This document shows, in pieces, positions 62,752 through 64,000 of a DNA stretch of 64,000 bases. Below the pieces are notes generated by a model that saw only the letters and a program-made list of their open reading frames with translations, searched no databases and was not told the DNA's origin. A program made the position numbers and the translations under genes. The stretch's first letter is position 1, and every line of letters starts with the position of its first letter. The stretch comes from Microvelia longipes (Eukaryota > Arthropoda > Insecta > Hemiptera > Veliidae): NCBI GenBank assembly GCA_018340805.1, contig JACMZG010001908.1, forward strand, positions 36,769,220-36,833,219, in the 5' to 3' direction.

Positions 62752-62973
62752 CTTGAAACTTATTTTATTAATAAGCTTGCATGCGTAGCGAGCTGTGGAA
62801 TATTTTGTTATAACTTATTTATTTTTTCTAACATTAGGTATTGACCAATACTAACATATAGGCTATTGAAGCGATGCGTAGAATATTAAGTATAAGTATG
62901 ATTGTATAGTATTAATATATTATATTTATGCAAATATCTGAGAAACCCTTATAATGCTTGCAAAGCAAGCACT
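62752..62973. other. Degenerate right end of the composite array
   Basis: Decayed motif GCATGCGTAGCGAGC at about 62778, then at 62941 GAAACCCTTATA followed by the hairpin TGCTTGCAAAGCAAGCA. The repeat of GAAACCCTTATA at both edges suggests these are the borders of one composite element. Confidence 0.5.
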
Positions 62974-64000
62974 TTGACGGATTTTTTTTATATGTGTTTA
63001 GTCAAATAAGTTTAATTTTATTTTGTGTTGTCAAAAAAAAACGTTAATAATTTTTTGTATGACCATCTAGTATGATAGTGAAGAATTTTTATTGTTCTTC
63101 TTGTTGTAGCTTTTTATATTGATAGTTTTTGTTTGTTTGTTTTCTTAATAGTAACTTGTCCTACTTCTTTTGTTTTCTTGTAGGATATTATTTCTTTTAT
63201 TTGATATAGGTGCGTAAATATTGTTTTATTTAATTGCTTTTCATTCATTGATAAGAGTTTATTGTTAATTTGATTTACAACCAAAACATTTTTAAAAGAA
63301 AACTTGTACATGGAATTGTAAGGTATTTGATGTATGTATGGTTTGGAAATTATTAAATTGTAGATGGTTTGTTGTAATTAATGTTTTATTTTTTACTTTA
63401 CTTCTTTTCTCCTAAGGAGGGAAGCAATCATCTCTCGCTCATCTCTTTTAGCGAATTTGTATCACAAAAATGACGCTTATGAGGTTGTTTGGATGACTGA
63501 AGTTTTAAAAGTACATAGTATTTTAGGTCTACAGAATTTCCTTTTCTGTTTACTTATATTGATTAGAATGTGAGATTGTCTTTGCCCTTTTTCCGATATT
63601 ACTTTTTTGTTTAACTCAATTTTAAAAAAGATGTAAAGAAAAAACACTTAATTCATTTTGGAAGAAAACTACAGCATTTTAAATTTTAATTCGGAAAATA
63701 TTTTATGTGGTATAAAATATTCAGCAAAAAAATAGGCTGCTACTCGACACTGTTTTTTTTTCTTCGTTTTATTGGCGCTTTTGTTTATCTTCGTCTTAAA
63801 CGGCCTTTTTAGAACTGCGTGCCAAATCTTACTGCTATAAAGATTGTAGTACATAAACCCGCTGTGAAAGGATGTAAGAGCATAAATCTTTATATCTTTT
63901 GTAGCCAGAGGTTGGATTTATTACGCCTAATAATCTCAACACCAACTATTAAGTTTTTTTATACTTTTTACTATTTGTCGTCCAATGAAAGAAATTTTAA
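62974..64000. other. AT-rich intergenic stretch
   Basis: No gene supported. TTTTAGCGAATTTG at about 63448 echoes the element E terminus but does not continue as E. Confidence 0.4.

Overview
This window is AT-rich eukaryotic DNA from an invertebrate genome, most likely an arthropod or insect. The signs are GT-AG introns, a Ty1/copia retrotransposon primed by an initiator-Met tRNA fragment, an R1/Jockey-like LINE fragment, RAG1/Transib-like and Crypton-like transposase relics, many MITE or foldback elements, and long (TA)n arrays. I found no host protein-coding gene that I can support. Essentially everything recognisable is mobile or repetitive DNA in AT-rich intergenic sequence. One run of 10 N at 33991-34000 marks a scaffold join. 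Frequent one-base differences between otherwise identical repeats suggest long-read indel noise, so single-base frameshifts should be read with caution.

Layout. 1-763: edge copy of a composite element called E here. 1032-2096: 338-bp satellite. 4520-4893 and 6055-6589: MITEs with long terminal inverted repeats. 13291-18128: complete copia element with 204/203-bp LTRs, a GTTTT target duplication and two frameshifts in gag-pol. 22500-30982: a striking locus in which a roughly 2.15-kb segment occurs twice (A 22500-26753, B 28824-30982). Copy A carries two insertions (foldback element E1 and a 5'-truncated LINE) and abuts a second foldback element, E2. Copy B has the corresponding empty sites. 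35789-36655: 41-bp minisatellite with alternating unit types. 42053-42470: recent 211-bp tandem duplication. 47363-48422: two MITEs. 49312-49644: LINE reverse-transcriptase C-terminal fragment. 50622-53078: spliced but broken RAG1/Transib-like transposase gene. 53950-55511: Crypton-like fragment and two foldback elements. 57527-57945: tandem repeats. 58949-59213: MITE. 59244-62973: composite repeat with a hairpin, a 290-bp tandem repeat and about 32 copies of an 82-bp unit, each carrying the 17-mer GGCGAGCGAAGCGAGCC.

A dispersed family (F, up to about 800 bp) recurs about a dozen times on both strands, ends in a GGTACCCCGTACC hairpin, and shares two features with other families: a GAGCG(A/T)AGCGA motif and a TGACGTCA/TGACTCAGC module. 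The most informative observations are the inverted central spacer and arm homogenisation in E1 versus E2, the filled/empty site pairs in the A/B duplication, and the mirror-symmetric 17-mer array.
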